64,000 nt of DNA from Methylobacterium sp. E-005 (GTDB taxonomy: Bacteria; Pseudomonadota; Alphaproteobacteria; Rhizobiales; Beijerinckiaceae). A program made the translations under genes and the position numbers. The stretch is taken from contig NZ_JAKSYG010000053.1 of the NCBI RefSeq assembly GCF_022829725.1, forward strand, positions 1-64,000, written 5' to 3'. Numbering within the stretch: the stretch's first letter is position 1; every line of letters begins with the position of its first letter. The notes under the pieces were generated by a model that saw only the letters and a list, made by a program, of their open reading frames with translations, ran no database searches and was not told the origin of the DNA. Shown piece by piece: positions 46,491-57,090 of this stretch.

Positions 46491-46624
46491 CATTCCGGAA
46501 ATGAAACACAGCCATGTCCTCAAGGCAAAGCTGTGTGCCGGAAGGCCAAAACCAAGCGCGGACGCTGCCGAACGTCGCCGGTGCCAGCCGCCCCGATCAG
46601 ACCCCACGACAGGGAGAACGCCCC

Positions 46625-47968
46625 ATGGTTGCCGTCCCATCCCCGCCCACCGCGCTCCATCCGCCCGCCAAGCCGAAGCCGATCTACCGGACCCTGTATT
46701 TCCAGGTCCTGGTCGCGGTGGCGATCGGCATCCTGGTCGGGCACTTCTATCCGCAGCTCGGCGCCGAGCTGAAGCCGCTCGGCGACGCGTTCATCAAGCT
46801 CGTCAAGATGATCATCGCCCCGGTGATCTTCCTCACGGTGGTCTCCGGCATCGCCGGGATGACCAATCTCGAGAAAGTCGGCCGGGTCGGCGGCAAGGCG
46901 CTGATCTACTTCCTGACGTTCTCGACGCTGGCCCTGATCGTCGGCCTGATCGTCGCCAACGTGCTCCAGCCCGGCAACGGCCTGCACATCGACCCGAAAT
47001 CCCTCGATCCGAAGGCGATCGCCACCTACGCCGGCAAGGCGAAGGAGCAGAGCATCGTCGACTTCCTGATGAACATTATCCCCACCACCGCGGTGGGCGC
47101 CTTCGCGGGCGGCGAGATCCTGCAGGTGCTGTTCTTCTCGGTGCTGTTCGGCTTCGGCCTCGCCTTCCTGGGCGACCGGGGCAAGCCGGTGCTCGACATC
47201 ATCAAGGTCCTGTCCGAGGCGATCTTCGGCGTCGTCAACATCATCATGAAGGTCGCCCCCATCGGCGCCTTCGGCGCGATGGCGTTCACGATTGGCAAGT
47301 ACGGCATCAGCTCGCTCGCCAACCTCGCCTATCTGGTCGGCGCCTTCTACCTGACCTCGGCAATCTTCGTGCTGGTCGTGCTCGGGGCGGTCGCCCGCTA
47401 CAACGGCTTCTCGATCATCAAGCTCATCCGCTACATCAAGGAGGAGCTGCTGCTCGTGCTCGGCACCTCCTCGTCGGAATCGGCGCTGCCCTCGCTGCTG
47501 GAGAAGATGGAGCGGGCCGGCTGCTCGAAGCCGGTGGTCGGCCTCGTGGTGCCCACGGGCTACTCGTTCAATCTCGACGGCACCAACATCTACATGACCA
47601 TGGCGGCCTTGTTCATCGCCCAGGCGACCGACACGCCGCTGAGCCTGGGCGAGCAGGCCCTGCTGCTCCTCGTCGCCATGCTGTCCTCGAAGGGCGCGGC
47701 GGGCGTGACCGGCTCGGGCTTCATCACCCTGGCGGCGACGCTGGCGGTGGTGCCCTCCGTGCCGGTGGTCGGCATGGCGCTGATCCTCGGCGTCGACCGG
47801 TTCATGTCCGAGTGCCGGGCGCTGACCAACTTCATCGGCAACGCGGTCGCCTGCATCGTGGTGGCGCGTTGGGAGAACGAGGTCGACGAGGCCAAGCTCG
47901 CCGCCGCCCTCGACGGGCGGAGCGTGCGCGCGATTGCGCCGGTCAGCGCGCTGCAGCCGGCCGCGTAA
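46625..47968 (+). CDS. dctA: C4-dicarboxylate transporter (DAACS family)
   Basis: 447-residue inner-membrane symporter that takes up succinate, fumarate and malate with protons or sodium. Family motifs include [20 protein letters not shown], the serine-rich hairpin [33 protein letters not shown] with the substrate and cation site, and [14 protein letters not shown]. The start is the ATG after GGGAG. It follows the sigma-54 promoter and DctD sites, and dctBD are divergent. Dicarboxylates are preferred growth substrates for many Hyphomicrobiales. Confidence 0.97.
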   Translation: MVAVPSPPTALHPPAKPKPIYRTLYFQVLVAVAIGILVGHFYPQLGAELKPLGDAFIKLVKMIIAPVIFLTVVSGIAGMTNLEKVGRVGGKALIYFLTFSTLALIVGLIVANVLQPGNGLHIDPKSLDPKAIATYAGKAKEQSIVDFLMNIIPTTAVGAFAGGEILQVLFFSVLFGFGLAFLGDRGKPVLDIIKVLSEAIFGVVNIIMKVAPIGAFGAMAFTIGKYGISSLANLAYLVGAFYLTSAIFVLVVLGAVARYNGFSIIKLIRYIKEELLLVLGTSSSESALPSLLEKMERAGCSKPVVGLVVPTGYSFNLDGTNIYMTMAALFIAQATDTPLSLGEQALLLLVAMLSSKGAAGVTGSGFITLAATLAVVPSVPVVGMALILGVDRFMSECRALTNFIGNAVACIVVARWENEVDEAKLAAALDGRSVRAIAPVSALQPAA

Positions 47969-48122
47969 CCGAAGCCGCGGTCGGTCGCCCCGCGCGACCG
48001 ACCGCGATCAGAGCCAGCGAACGGGCCCTTCGCCGCCCCCCGCGCCGATCCGAGGGTGGAGCGACGCCGGCCCCCCTGGCCCTTCGTTGAGCTCGCCGTT
48101 TCAGCGGCCTATACTTGGCCCC

Positions 48123-50168
48123 ATGGACATCCAAGTTTCCGCCGAGCCTTCCTCGGCTCCTCTCGCCTGCAAAGTGCCGAGTTCCAGACACGCGGCCCCG
48201 TTCCTGCCCATGAGCCGCGCCGAGATGGCCGCCCTCGGGTGGGACGCCTGCGACATCGTGCTGGTGACCGGCGACGCCTACGTCGATCATCCGAGCTTCG
48301 GCATGGCCATCATCGGCCGGCTGCTCGAGTCCCAGGGCTTCCGGGTCGGCATCATCGCCCAGCCCGACTGGCAGTCGGCGGAGCCGTTCAAGGCGCTCGG
48401 CAAGCCGCGGCTGTTCTTCGGCGTCACCGGCGGCAACCTCGATTCGATGGTGAACCGCTACACGGCGGACCGGCGTCTGCGCCACGACGACGCCTACACG
48501 GCCGGCGGCGAGGGCGGCCGGCGCCCGGACCGCTGCACCATCGTGTACACGCAGCGCTGCCGCGAGGCCTTCAAGGACGTGCCGATCGTGCTCGGCGGCA
48601 TCGAGGCGTCCCTGCGCCGGATCGCCCATTACGATTACTGGTCCGACAAGGTGCGCCGCTCGATCCTGGCGGACGCCAAGGCGGATTTGCTGGTCTACGG
48701 CAATGCCGAGCGCGCCGTGGTCGAGGTGGCCAACCGCCTCGCGGCCGGCGAGGCGCCGCACCAGCTCGACGCGATCCGGGGCGTCGCCCTGTTCCGCCGC
48801 GTGCCCGATCACTACACCGAGCTGCCCGCCGACGACCTCGACTCGACGGACGAGGCCGCCACCCGCCGGCCCGGCGACACCGTGATCCGGCTCCCCGCCT
48901 ACGACGAGGTCAAGGACGACAAGGAGGCCTATGCCCGCGCCTCGCGCGTGCTGCACCGGGAGGCCAATCCCGGCAACGCGCGCCCCCTCGTCCAGCGCCA
49001 CGGCGACCGCGACCTGTGGCTCAACCCGCCGCCGATCCCGCTGACCAGCGACGAGATGGATGCGGTCTACGACCTGCCCTACGCCCGCGCGCCCCACCCG
49101 TCCTACGGCGACGCGAAGATCCCCGCCTGGGACATGATCAAGTTCTCGTTGACGATCATGCGCGGCTGCTTCGGCGGCTGCACCTTCTGCTCGATCACGG
49201 AGCATGAGGGCCGGGTCATCCAGAACCGCTCGGAGGGCTCGATCCTGCGCGAGATCGAGCGGATCCGCGACAAGACCCCGGGCTTCACGGGCGTGATCTC
49301 GGATGTCGGCGGGCCGACCGCCAACATGTACCGGATGGCCTGCAAGGACCCGAAGATCGAGGCGGCGTGCCGGCTGCCCTCCTGCGTCTTCCCGGATATC
49401 TGCCCGAACCTGAACACCTCGCACGACGACCTGATCCGGCTCTACCGCAAGGTCCGCGAGGTCAAGGGCGTCAAGAAGGTGATGGTCGCCTCCGGCGTGC
49501 GCTACGACCTCGCGGTGAGGAGCCCGGAATACGTCAAGGAGCTCGTCACCCACCACGTCGGCGGCCGCCTGAAGATCGCGCCCGAGCACACCGAGCGCGG
49601 CCCCCTCGACAAGATGATGAAGCCGGGGATCGGCACCTACGACCGCTTCAAGGAGATGTTCGACGCCGCCGCCAAGGAGGCGGGCAAGAAGTATTACCTG
49701 ATCCCGTACTTCATCGCGGCGCATCCCGGCACGACCGACGCGGACATGATGCACCTCGCGCTGTGGCTCAAGAAGAACAACTACCGGGCCGATCAGGTCC
49801 AGACGTTCCTGCCTTCGCCGATGGCGACCGCCACGGCGATGTACCACACCGAGATCAATACCCTGCGGGGCGTGAAGCGCGGCGGCAGCGAGCCGGTCGA
49901 CGCCATCAAGGGGCTGCGCCAGCGGCGCCTGCACAAGGCGTTCCTGCGCTACCACGACCCGGAGAACTGGCCGCTGCTGCGCGAGGCGCTGCGGGAGATG
50001 GGCCGCGCGGACCTCATCGGGCCACGGCCGGACCAGCTCGTGCCGTTCTCGCAGCCCCCGGGAACCGGTGCGGGTGTGCGCAAGCCGGGGAGCCAGACGC
50101 GCTCCGTGCGCCGCCCGGCCGGCGCGCAGAGCTTCACCACGAAGGGCGTCCCGCTGACGCGGCGCTGA
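48123..50168 (+). CDS. YgiQ-family radical SAM protein
   Basis: 681 residues. N-terminal B12-like UPF0313 region ([18 protein letters not shown]). The radical-SAM core has the cluster motif [16 protein letters not shown] (three Cys in C-x3-C-x2-C), followed by [15 protein letters not shown] and [11 protein letters not shown]. The C-terminal tail is basic and Pro-rich. YgiQ proteins are widespread, with unknown reaction; they use SAM and a [4Fe-4S] cluster. The start is ATG 48123; the longer open frame upstream overlaps the dctA 3' end and is not conserved. Stand-alone gene. Confidence 0.95.
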   Translation: MDIQVSAEPSSAPLACKVPSSRHAAPFLPMSRAEMAALGWDACDIVLVTGDAYVDHPSFGMAIIGRLLESQGFRVGIIAQPDWQSAEPFKALGKPRLFFGVTGGNLDSMVNRYTADRRLRHDDAYTAGGEGGRRPDRCTIVYTQRCREAFKDVPIVLGGIEASLRRIAHYDYWSDKVRRSILADAKADLLVYGNAERAVVEVANRLAAGEAPHQLDAIRGVALFRRVPDHYTELPADDLDSTDEAATRRPGDTVIRLPAYDEVKDDKEAYARASRVLHREANPGNARPLVQRHGDRDLWLNPPPIPLTSDEMDAVYDLPYARAPHPSYGDAKIPAWDMIKFSLTIMRGCFGGCTFCSITEHEGRVIQNRSEGSILREIERIRDKTPGFTGVISDVGGPTANMYRMACKDPKIEAACRLPSCVFPDICPNLNTSHDDLIRLYRKVREVKGVKKVMVASGVRYDLAVRSPEYVKELVTHHVGGRLKIAPEHTERGPLDKMMKPGIGTYDRFKEMFDAAAKEAGKKYYLIPYFIAAHPGTTDADMMHLALWLKKNNYRADQVQTFLPSPMATATAMYHTEINTLRGVKRGGSEPVDAIKGLRQRRLHKAFLRYHDPENWPLLREALREMGRADLIGPRPDQLVPFSQPPGTGAGVRKPGSQTRSVRRPAGAQSFTTKGVPLTRR

Positions 50169-51252
50169 TCCCGCCCATCATGTGGGCCGAGGTCCCAGGG
50201 GGATCTTGGCCCGGACATCGATTGCCTGCCGAGTGCTACGTCCGCTCCGGAGCAGGCGATCCCCACGGCAGAACGCACCTGCGTCCCGTATGGCCGGGCG
50301 GTGCCGACACGCATGACCTCGCCCGGTCGAAGCCGCTGTCCTGCCCCCGGGGTGCTGCCTGAGAGCTTGCCGTCCAGCGGAACGTGGAGGGCGACAGGAT
50401 CGAAGCCGTCGCTCCGCGCCCGACGCCCATCCCGACTGTGGTACGGGCCACCGAGGTCGCGCGGGTACGGGATCATGCGTGGGAAGCGGCTGATGCGGAT
50501 GCGAGCCCGGAACGGAGCCTCGGTGGGTTCGACATCGGCGCCGAGTCTTTTGAGCCGCCGATAGCCCTCGAAGCCGTCACCATTCCCATGCTGATCGGCG
50601 AACAGCAGGGTCTCTACAACCCTATTGAAAGCCCAGATCGGCTCGCTCCAAGGGTCGGTCTGTCCCTGGGCAGCGGGGCAAACGCGACCGAAACGGCCGC
50701 CGATGCAGCCGGTCGCCACCGTCCGCGCTTCCCCATTCAGCCCGGCACCTGCACCGTCCGGGCGCCCCCGGGCCCGGCCGGGCAACGGGGGGAGGCCGCC
50801 GGATCGATCGCCTGCGCGAATAGGCGAACGCGCCGCTCGCGGATCACCGCTCGGGATGCGGGGACGCGCAGCTCCAGATCCTTGTTGGGACGCGCGCTCT
50901 CGCGCCAAACCGAGGTCCACTCCGGCGGAGAGCGCGCCAAGCCGCTCATGCGCGCGTGCCGGGTACCGTCGAGCTGTACACGCGATGTGCAGAGGCAGGT
51001 CAGCGCAGAGCGCCAGTCCTTCGCTTCCCCGACGCCGCCCGCTCGGCCGTGATATCCGCACGTCCGGATACCCTTGACGATCGGTCCAGGGCCCGGCTTC
51101 GTCGGGGCAAATGATGGATCGGCCCCAGAAGGGACGGCGGCGATCCGGCCCGCCTCGACCGTCAGGGACCGCATTTTGCAGGCCTTCAACCGGTCATGGC
51201 CGTTCCGCCCGCGCTCGCTCCGAAGCGGGCGTCGCCACGTGTCGGATTTGGC
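50169..51252. other. About 1.1 kb without a recognised gene
   Basis: Long overlapping frames on both strands have no motif or ribosome site. A minus-strand frame around 50240-50550 is moderately protein-like (FDPVALHVPLDGKL) but has no recognisable family. Probably decayed. Confidence 0.4.
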
Positions 51253-51522
51253 CTATTCGGTACCGCCCGGAAGACGACGTTCCTCCAGGCGGGTCGCTGC
51301 GTCGGCGTAAAGTTCGAAGCGTCGCACGAGGATGGCACGTTTTTCCGGCTTGCGTGCCCCTTCCATCTTCGACTTTGCCTTGTCGGCACGCGCGCGCATC
51401 TTCTTGGCCAGCTTTCCGAACGCCTCTTCGATCTTGGCGCTGACCTTCTCAGCCTCAGCCTTCACAGCGTCCTGGTGGTCCAGAATAGAGCCGGGGAAAG
51501 TGCTCTTTTTGTCCTGATTCAT
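51253..51522 (-). CDS. Hypothetical coiled-coil protein (89 aa)
   Basis: ATG preceded by GGAGA. It starts MNQDKKSTFPGSILDHQD and continues as one long charged helix (AEKVSAKIEEAFGKLAKKM), probably coiled coil, ending in a basic, Glu-rich stretch and GGTE. Soluble, Lys-rich. No family known; the start and composition make it a likely real gene. Confidence 0.65.
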   Translation of the reverse strand: MNQDKKSTFPGSILDHQDAVKAEAEKVSAKIEEAFGKLAKKMRARADKAKSKMEGARKPEKRAILVRRFELYADAATRLEERRLPGGTE

Positions 51523-52261
51523 TGCTGTTCTCCATCGATCGATCCGCCACCCTTTAAACCACGCCGTACGACGTTGCGATCACGGCTAGGCTTGCGCAGG
51601 TCGGAAGGCTCTCGGAACACCTCGACAAGAAGGCCCGTCGCGTCGGTGCCGGGCGGGCGGTGATCATGGGTCACGGGAGGGGGTCTCGGACACGCCACCG
51701 AGCGTTAATGGCGACGCCATGAGGCAGGTTGGCTGGCCGTCGCTGGCGTCCTCATCGGACGCCCGGCACCTCTGACTCGGCAGGGGGCACCGACGCCTTG
51801 TCCTTCCCGAGCCTCTCCAACCCTCGGCATCGAGGTCCTCGATCCCGATCAGGCGTTCGTCCGTATCGGCTCCGGCGCGAAGGAGTTCATCGCGCTGGAT
51901 CTGGATCGCTGCGGTATCCCGTGCCCGGCCACCAGGATGACGCCTGCCAGGAGCATGGCGGCGATGGACAGGAACCGGTTGAAGACGAGCGCCAATGGTC
52001 GTCGAAGCTGAGGAGGGCGCCGGCCCTTCAGGCTGCAGCGACCGTAAAGCGGGTACTGCGAAAGCCGACTGGCTGTGAAAGCCATACCGCGAGGCTGATG
52101 AGAGGACGATCCATCATCGATCACCAAGCTCTGCCAAGCTGTTTCACCCATACGGGTCCGGCGGCGAGTTGCGAACGGCACCGCTCGTGCCGTGGGAGCA
52201 GGATTGTCACGCCTCCAGCGCAGGGCCTGTGAACCGCTGCTCTGCACTTGCTAGCCGGACC
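51523..52261. other. Decayed stretch with a protein-like fragment
   Basis: A plus-strand frame at about 51810-51920 reads LGIEVLDPDQAFVRIGSG, then a KEFIALDLDRCGIP stretch. It has a convincing protein look but no start, and degenerates on both sides. On the minus strand, around 51870-52085, a frame contains one hydrophobic helix (FLSIAAMLLAGVILVAG) without a clear ribosome site. Both may be remnants. Confidence 0.35.
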
Positions 52262-52629
52262 ATGGTCTTCGGCAGAGGGGTGACACTGGCCGCGATCGAG
52301 CAACTGGTCGTCACGTTGCGAGGGCTGGCCGGACCAGGGATCAAGCGCACGGACTTCGCTGCTGCGGTCCGTGAGAAGCACCCAAAGGCGTCCAGAAGGA
52401 CATCGTCCGAGCGGCCTTCTACGCCCCTAGCACCGCCATGGGGGGCGACGGCGAGCGCGCCCGCCGGATACAGGATTTCGCGCTGCGTCAGCGGGCTGCC
52501 GAGGATAGCGAGGTGCCGCCTCCCCTGACCCGGCGGAAGAAGAATAAGGCCCAAGGACGCGCGTCAGGACCAGCAACACGTTCACTGACCGAGCCGGGCG
52601 TTGCGGCCAAGGTCATCTCATCGTCGTGA
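52262..52629 (+). pseudogene. Frameshifted hypothetical protein
   Basis: The first frame reads TLAAIEQLVVTLRGLAGPG and then TDFAAAVREKHPKA. Near 52390 the sense continues in another frame as VQKDIVRAAFYAP, and then IQDFALRQRAAEDSEV and a basic RRKKNK tail. The two halves together look like one soluble helical protein of about 110 residues. A one- or two-base indel would restore it. No family name. Sequencing error is the alternative to true decay. Confidence 0.5.
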
Positions 52630-52678
52630 CGCAGCCATAGGGAACGCGCTCCCCGGTGCACTGACCCGACGAGGTTCC

Positions 52679-52825
52679 GTGATAGATTGGTTCGAAGATC
52701 CGGAAGACGGTAGCCTGTCGCCGTATGCCGGGAAAAGCTGGATGCGGTTATACATCCTTGCAGGGCTGGTCGGATTCGGCGCGCTTGGCGTGATCGGCGG
52801 GATGCTACACGTCTTACCGGCTTGA
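52679..52825 (+). CDS. Small membrane protein (48 aa), GTG start
   Basis: GTG preceded by GAGG at five bases. The product starts VIDWFEDPEDGSLSPYAGKS and continues with one membrane helix (LYILAGLVGFGALGVIGGML). The acidic N-terminus is probably cytosolic. A hairpin follows 19 bases after the stop. No family known. Confidence 0.6.
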   Translation: MIDWFEDPEDGSLSPYAGKSWMRLYILAGLVGFGALGVIGGMLHVLPA

Positions 52826-52843
52826 AGCACAGGCAAGACAAAG

Positions 52844-52869
52844 GCCCGCCACGGCGATGCCGGGCGGGC
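52844..52869 (+). terminator. Hairpin after the 48-aa membrane protein gene
   Basis: GCCCGCC pairs with GGCGGGC across a 12-base loop, preceded by AAAG. This is the typical form of a GC-rich intrinsic terminator, though without a T-run. Confidence 0.55.
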
Positions 52870-53010
52870 TGAGTGACGGCATAGGGTCTGGGAGGTTCGC
52901 CGTAGGCGGCTCCGTTATCATCGCGGTGGCGACAGCCGCGTGACACGCGGCCACCCCGCTGTCCGCCCCGACCCGAAGTTGCCGGGTCACCGACGACGGG
53001 CCGCCGGGCG

Positions 53011-53284
53011 ATGGTGCCTCAACGCGCCTCCGGTGGGCGCATGATCTCCGAACTGGCGGCGGCGCACGCGCTGTTGCGGGCGACCGCCTCCAAGCTCGTC
53101 CGCGTCCTCGAACAGGCGGGCCTTCTCCCCACCGGGCGATCGAGGCCGGGTCCATCGCGGCTCGATCGAGCCTCAGCCCCGTGTGCGGGCGTTCGCTCGG
53201 TTGCGGGCCTGCACCGGATTCTGGGACGCGCGCTTCGACGCCCTCGAGGATCTCCGCAATGTCGGGGACGACGATGACCGAGAC
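53011..53284 (+). pseudogene. Broken ArsR-type transcriptional regulator
   Basis: The first frame gives ELAAAHALLRATASKLVRVL and LEQAGLLPT, which matches the recognition helix end of ArsR-type winged helices. At about 53138 the sense moves to another frame: GRVHRGSIEPQPRVRAF, then CTGFWDARFDALEDL and NVGDDDDRD. That tail is standard for the ArsR repressors paired with AHSA1/SRPBCC genes. The N-terminal third is absent and the frame is shifted. Its last codons overlap the start of the SRPBCC relic, as in intact pairs. Confidence 0.65.
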
Positions 53285-53680
53285 TGAGCCGGCCGTCATC
53301 CTCGTTCGCACCGTCCAGGCGGCCCACGACAAACTCCATCGGGCCTGGACCGGCCCGGTCCTGGTCCAGCGCTGGCTCGCGCCGGGGCCGAACGTGGTCG
53401 AGCGGGCCGGGACCGATCTCCGGGTTGGTGGTCACTTCCGGTTGCAGACGCGGGGGCCCGATGGCGCGCAGCACCGGATCAGCGGGGGCTACCGGGACCT
53501 CGAACCGGGGCGTCGCCTCGTTGAGACCCGGATCTACGACGGGCCCCTCGATCTGCTGCCGGGCGAGGAGACGGTACTGCAATGCCGCTTCGGCATGTGC
53601 CGGCTGGCCGACTCGCAGGAGCGCGATCGTCTGCGACCGACGGTCCGGGGCCGGCCGGGCCTTCGTAGTGGAACGCGATA
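53274..53680 (+). pseudogene. Truncated SRPBCC (AHSA1-like) protein
   Basis: Starts MTETEPAVILVRTVQAAHD and keeps the AHSA1 pattern through RAWTGPVLVQRWLAPGPN, GGHFRLQTRGPDGA and the GEYRDLEPGRR-type stretch (here GGYRDLEPGRRLVETR) up to LLPGEETVLQC. After that the typical C-terminal half (ending in a long helix) is replaced by Arg-rich nonsense. About 100 of the usual 150 residues remain. It forms a decayed pair with the ArsR relic. Confidence 0.65.
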
Positions 53681-53983
53681 TGCTGTTCCTGCCATGGCCA
53701 AACTGGCGCGCCAGCGAGCCCCATGGTCTCCGGCAGACCGCAGATCGGGTCGCGTTCTGCGCCGCCCGACCGGCCGCGTCTGTGCCGAGGTTGGCCAGGG
53801 AGAGCTCCGGGGAAGAGGGTGGCGTCGCCGTCCGCATGGACGCGCGCGCAATGCGCAGCGCAAGTCGGCGCATGCGGTGCAATCTGGCCGTGTCATGATC
53901 GCCAGCGTGAAGGGCCGGCGACCGCCCGTGCCCTCTGCGCAGGTTGGCCGGGCCGTTTGGGTCCGGCCCTTGTCGGACGGCGC

Positions 53984-54916
53984 TCAAAATCCCCGGCTGC
54001 GGTCGACCCGGTTGAGAAGCGGCTGTCCATCTCGACGGGCCCGAACCGCGGCGATCATCTGGCGCGCCGCATCATCCGGCTGGCTCGCGCTGGCGCTATG
54101 GGGGGTCACGAGGATTCGCGGGTGGCCGAGGAGCGGATGATCCGCGGCCGGCGGCTCCTCCGACAGGACGTCGAGCATGGCCGCCCGGAGCTGGCCCGTG
54201 TCCAACGCCGCGATCAGGTCGTCCTCGACGACATGGGCGCCCCGCCCCGCATTCAGGAGCGCGGCCCCGGCCGGCAGATGCCGGAACAGGTCCCGGTCGA
54301 GCAGCCCGCGCGTGTCCGGCGTCAGGGGCAGCAGGCACACGAGGATGTTGCAGCCGGACAGGAAATCGGGGAGCGCCGCGCGGCCGGCGAAGCACGTGAC
54401 CCCGTCCAGCGTCCTGGGGCTTCGCGCCCAGCCGCGAACCTGGAAGCCGAACCCGGCCAAAGCCGCAGCCGCCGCGCTCCCGAGCACGCCCAGGCCGAGG
54501 ATTCCGACATGGGTGGAGCGGGCCGTGCGGATCACGCGCGGGTTCCAGAGGCCCCGGCGGGTCTCGTCCGCGTAGGGGATGAGGTCCCGGTGCAGGGCCA
54601 GCACGCCGAGGGTGACGTACTCGACCATCGAGCGCGTCACGTCGGGGGCGACCATGCGGACGATCTGCACGGGCTCGGGCAGGGCCTCGAGCGGCAGGTG
54701 ATCGATTCCGGCGCCGACCGAGAACACGAGGCGCAGGTCCGGCATCTGCACCGCGAGGTCCGCAGGCGGCTTCCAGCCGGCAAAGTCGCCGATTCCGGGA
54801 AACCGCGTGCCGTGCGCCCAGTCGATCAGGCGCAGCTCCGGCGCCTCCTCGGCGAACACGTGGTGCCAGACGCGGGCGTGCTCCGGAACGGTCTTGAGAA
54901 CGACGGGGATCGCCAT
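53984..54916 (-). CDS. D-2-hydroxyacid dehydrogenase, GhrA-like
   Basis: 310-residue NAD(P)-dependent dehydrogenase of the glyoxylate/hydroxypyruvate reductase A branch. The Rossmann motif is GILGLGVLGSAAAAAL, then LLPLTPDTRGLLDRDLF and LLNAGRGAHVVEDDLI. The catalytic His lies in the PLLGHPRILVTPHSAS region. It starts five bases after the GntR gene stop, so it is the last gene of the long minus-strand operon. In this context it probably reduces or oxidises a 2-oxo acid made by an aminotransferase upstream. Exact substrate unknown. Confidence 0.9.
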   Translation of the reverse strand: MAIPVVLKTVPEHARVWHHVFAEEAPELRLIDWAHGTRFPGIGDFAGWKPPADLAVQMPDLRLVFSVGAGIDHLPLEALPEPVQIVRMVAPDVTRSMVEYVTLGVLALHRDLIPYADETRRGLWNPRVIRTARSTHVGILGLGVLGSAAAAALAGFGFQVRGWARSPRTLDGVTCFAGRAALPDFLSGCNILVCLLPLTPDTRGLLDRDLFRHLPAGAALLNAGRGAHVVEDDLIAALDTGQLRAAMLDVLSEEPPAADHPLLGHPRILVTPHSASASQPDDAARQMIAAVRARRDGQPLLNRVDRSRGF

Positions 54917-54920
54917 GGCC

Positions 54921-55760
54921 CTACCCAGCCCTCGGCGCGGCGCGGCGGCGCGCACCCCGCCTCGGCGCTCCTTCGGACGCATCGCGTGGCGCGGCGTCCC
55001 CGACCTGCTCGGACCGCCGCAACAGCGCGAAAGCCGGCGATGCGGGGTCGAACGCGACGAAATCGGGCTCCCGCGTCAGCAGGATCCGCAACGAGTCCAG
55101 CGTCCCGCCCAGATGCGTGCGCAGGAGCGAGACCGCAGTCTCCGCATCCCGCCGGCACAAAGCCGCGAAGATCGCCCTGTGCTCGTCGAGCACCTCCACG
55201 TGGAAGTTCTGCAGCGGGAAGGCGTTGCGCCGGACGCGGTCGAGCTGGCCGGTGGCGAGGTGGATCGTGTCCCAGACCCGGGGAAAGCCGGCGCAGGCGC
55301 ACAGGAGCCGGTGGAAGTCGTTGTCCAGGGCGAAGGACTCGGCGTTGTCGCCGCGCCGCGCCGCGTCGGCCTCGCGGAAGAGGACGAGCTCGAAGGCGGA
55401 GCGGTGGGCGGGTTCGAAGCGCTCGGCCGCCAGGGCGACCATCCGCAGCTCCAGGCTCTCGCGCACGAGCTGACCCTCGATCACCTCGTCCAGGACGATC
55501 TTGTTGACGAAGGTGGCGTCGCTCGGGACCACGGTCACCAGCCGCTGCTGCGCGAGCCGCAGGATCGCGTCCCGCAGGGGCGTGCGCGACACGCCGAGCT
55601 CGTCGCAGAGATCCTTCTCCACGAGGCGCGCCCCGGGCTTCAGCTGCAGGGCGATGATGGCCTCGCGCAGGGTCGCGTAGACCCGCGCCGCCTTCGGCAG
55701 ATCGGCGCGCAGGGCCGATCCCGCCGCCGGACTCGGGTCCAGGACTTCCGCCGGATGCAT
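54921..55760 (-). CDS. GntR-family regulator (FCD domain)
   Basis: 279 residues. The N-terminal winged helix has GARLVEKDLCDELGVSRTPL and RDAILRLAQQRL. A C-terminal FCD ligand domain follows (about 90-230) with the metal-site pattern DNDFHRLL...LDEHRAIFAAL. AGGAG precedes the ATG. FadR/FCD regulators bind small acids, usually pathway intermediates, and repress adjacent catabolic genes. Placed inside the operon, it likely controls it by feedback. The C-terminal 30 residues are Arg/Ala-rich and look unstructured. Confidence 0.92.
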   Translation of the reverse strand: MHPAEVLDPSPAAGSALRADLPKAARVYATLREAIIALQLKPGARLVEKDLCDELGVSRTPLRDAILRLAQQRLVTVVPSDATFVNKIVLDEVIEGQLVRESLELRMVALAAERFEPAHRSAFELVLFREADAARRGDNAESFALDNDFHRLLCACAGFPRVWDTIHLATGQLDRVRRNAFPLQNFHVEVLDEHRAIFAALCRRDAETAVSLLRTHLGGTLDSLRILLTREPDFVAFDPASPAFALLRRSEQVGDAAPRDASEGAPRRGARRRAAPRAG

Positions 55761-55794
55761 GGGTCGTCTCCTGCCAGGTCTGGTCGTCTTCTTG

Positions 55795-57081
55795 TCAGGC
55801 CGCATCGTCCAGGGTTTTGCCCAGGACCTCAAGGAACAGCGCGGCGTGCTCGGCGGAGAAGGTCAGCGGCGGGCGGATCTTCAGCACGTTGTCGTGGGGG
55901 CCGGACGCGCTGATCAGGATGCCGTCCTCCCGCAGGGCGTTGACGACCCGCTTCGCCAGCGCCGCGTCGGGGGTGCGGCTCTCCCGGCAGGCGACGAGGT
56001 CGAGGCCGAGGAACAGGCCCGCCCCCCGCACGTCGCCGATCGCCGGGATCCGCGCCATCAGCGCCCGCATCCCCTCCAGCATCAGGGCGCCGGTGGCGGC
56101 GGCATTGGCCACGAGGTCCTGATCCGCCAGGATGTCGAGCACCGCGCCGGCCGCCGCGATCGAGACCGTGTTGGCGCCGAAGGTGTTGAAGTAGCGCACG
56201 TCCCGGCCGAACCGGTCCGCCACCTCGGGCTGCATCGCGACCCCGGCGATGGGCAGGCCGTTGCCCATCGGCTTGCCCATCACGGCCATGTCGGGGACGA
56301 TGCCGTGGCGAGCGAAGCCCCACATCCCCGCGCCGGTCCGGCCGAAGCCCGGCTGCACCTCGTCGGCGATGTAGAGCGCGCCGGCCTCCCGCACCGCCTC
56401 CCGGGCCGGGCGGAGGAAGCCCGCGGGCTCGGCCAGGGTCCCGTCCGTCGAGAAGATGCCGTCGGCGATGAACGCCGCGGGCCGCACGCCGTGGCGGCGC
56501 ATGTCGGCGAAGGCCGCCCGGACGTCCTCGGCCAGCCGCGCGCCGACATCGACGCCGGGGTTGCGGTAGGCGTCCGGCGCCGGCACCGTCCAGACGTCGC
56601 GGCCGAGGGGCACGTTGGGGCCGAGCGACGGGGAGATCCCCGCCGTGGCCTCGGTGGTCCCGTGATAGGCGTTTTGCGTGATCACGAGACCGGTGCCGCC
56701 GGTCTGGTAGCGCGCGATCCGCAGGGCGAGGTCGACCGCCTCGGACCCCGTGCAGGTGTACATGACGTGGCCGAAGGCGGCCGGATAGGTGGACAGCAGC
56801 CGCTCGGAATAGTCGAGCACCGCCGCGTGCAGGTAGCGGGTATGGGTGTTGAGGGTCGCCATCTGGCGCGCCACCGCCTCCACCACCCGCGGGTGGCAAT
56901 GGCCGACGCAGGGCACGTTGTTGTAGGCGTCGAGGTAGCGGCGCCCGTCGGCGTCGTACAGCCAGACATCCGCGCCGCGCACGATGTGGACCGGCCGCTC
57001 GTAGAAGAGCCGGTACGAGGCGCCGAGGAGGCTGCGACGCCGGGCGATCAGGGCCTCGGCGGAGGCGGAAGGGGCAGTCAT
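55795..57081 (-). CDS. Class-III aminotransferase, phospholyase-like (ETNPPL/PHYKPL type)
   Basis: 428-residue PLP enzyme, fold type I class III. The region ADVWLYDADGRRYLDAYNN, then VGHCHPRVVEAVARQM and LNTHTRYLH, follows the pattern I recall for ethanolamine-phosphate and 5-phosphohydroxylysine phospholyases. Other motifs are AYHGTTEATAGISPS, IADEVQPGFGRTG, and the PLP Lys in VMGKPMGNGLP. These enzymes eliminate phosphate rather than transaminate. The kinase lies nine bases upstream in the operon, which supports a kinase-plus-phospholyase pair. A conventional aminotransferase role is the alternative. Confidence 0.85.
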   Translation of the reverse strand: MTAPSASAEALIARRRSLLGASYRLFYERPVHIVRGADVWLYDADGRRYLDAYNNVPCVGHCHPRVVEAVARQMATLNTHTRYLHAAVLDYSERLLSTYPAAFGHVMYTCTGSEAVDLALRIARYQTGGTGLVITQNAYHGTTEATAGISPSLGPNVPLGRDVWTVPAPDAYRNPGVDVGARLAEDVRAAFADMRRHGVRPAAFIADGIFSTDGTLAEPAGFLRPAREAVREAGALYIADEVQPGFGRTGAGMWGFARHGIVPDMAVMGKPMGNGLPIAGVAMQPEVADRFGRDVRYFNTFGANTVSIAAAGAVLDILADQDLVANAAATGALMLEGMRALMARIPAIGDVRGAGLFLGLDLVACRESRTPDAALAKRVVNALREDGILISASGPHDNVLKIRPPLTFSAEHAALFLEVLGKTLDDAA

Positions 57082-57090
57082 GACGTGGCC

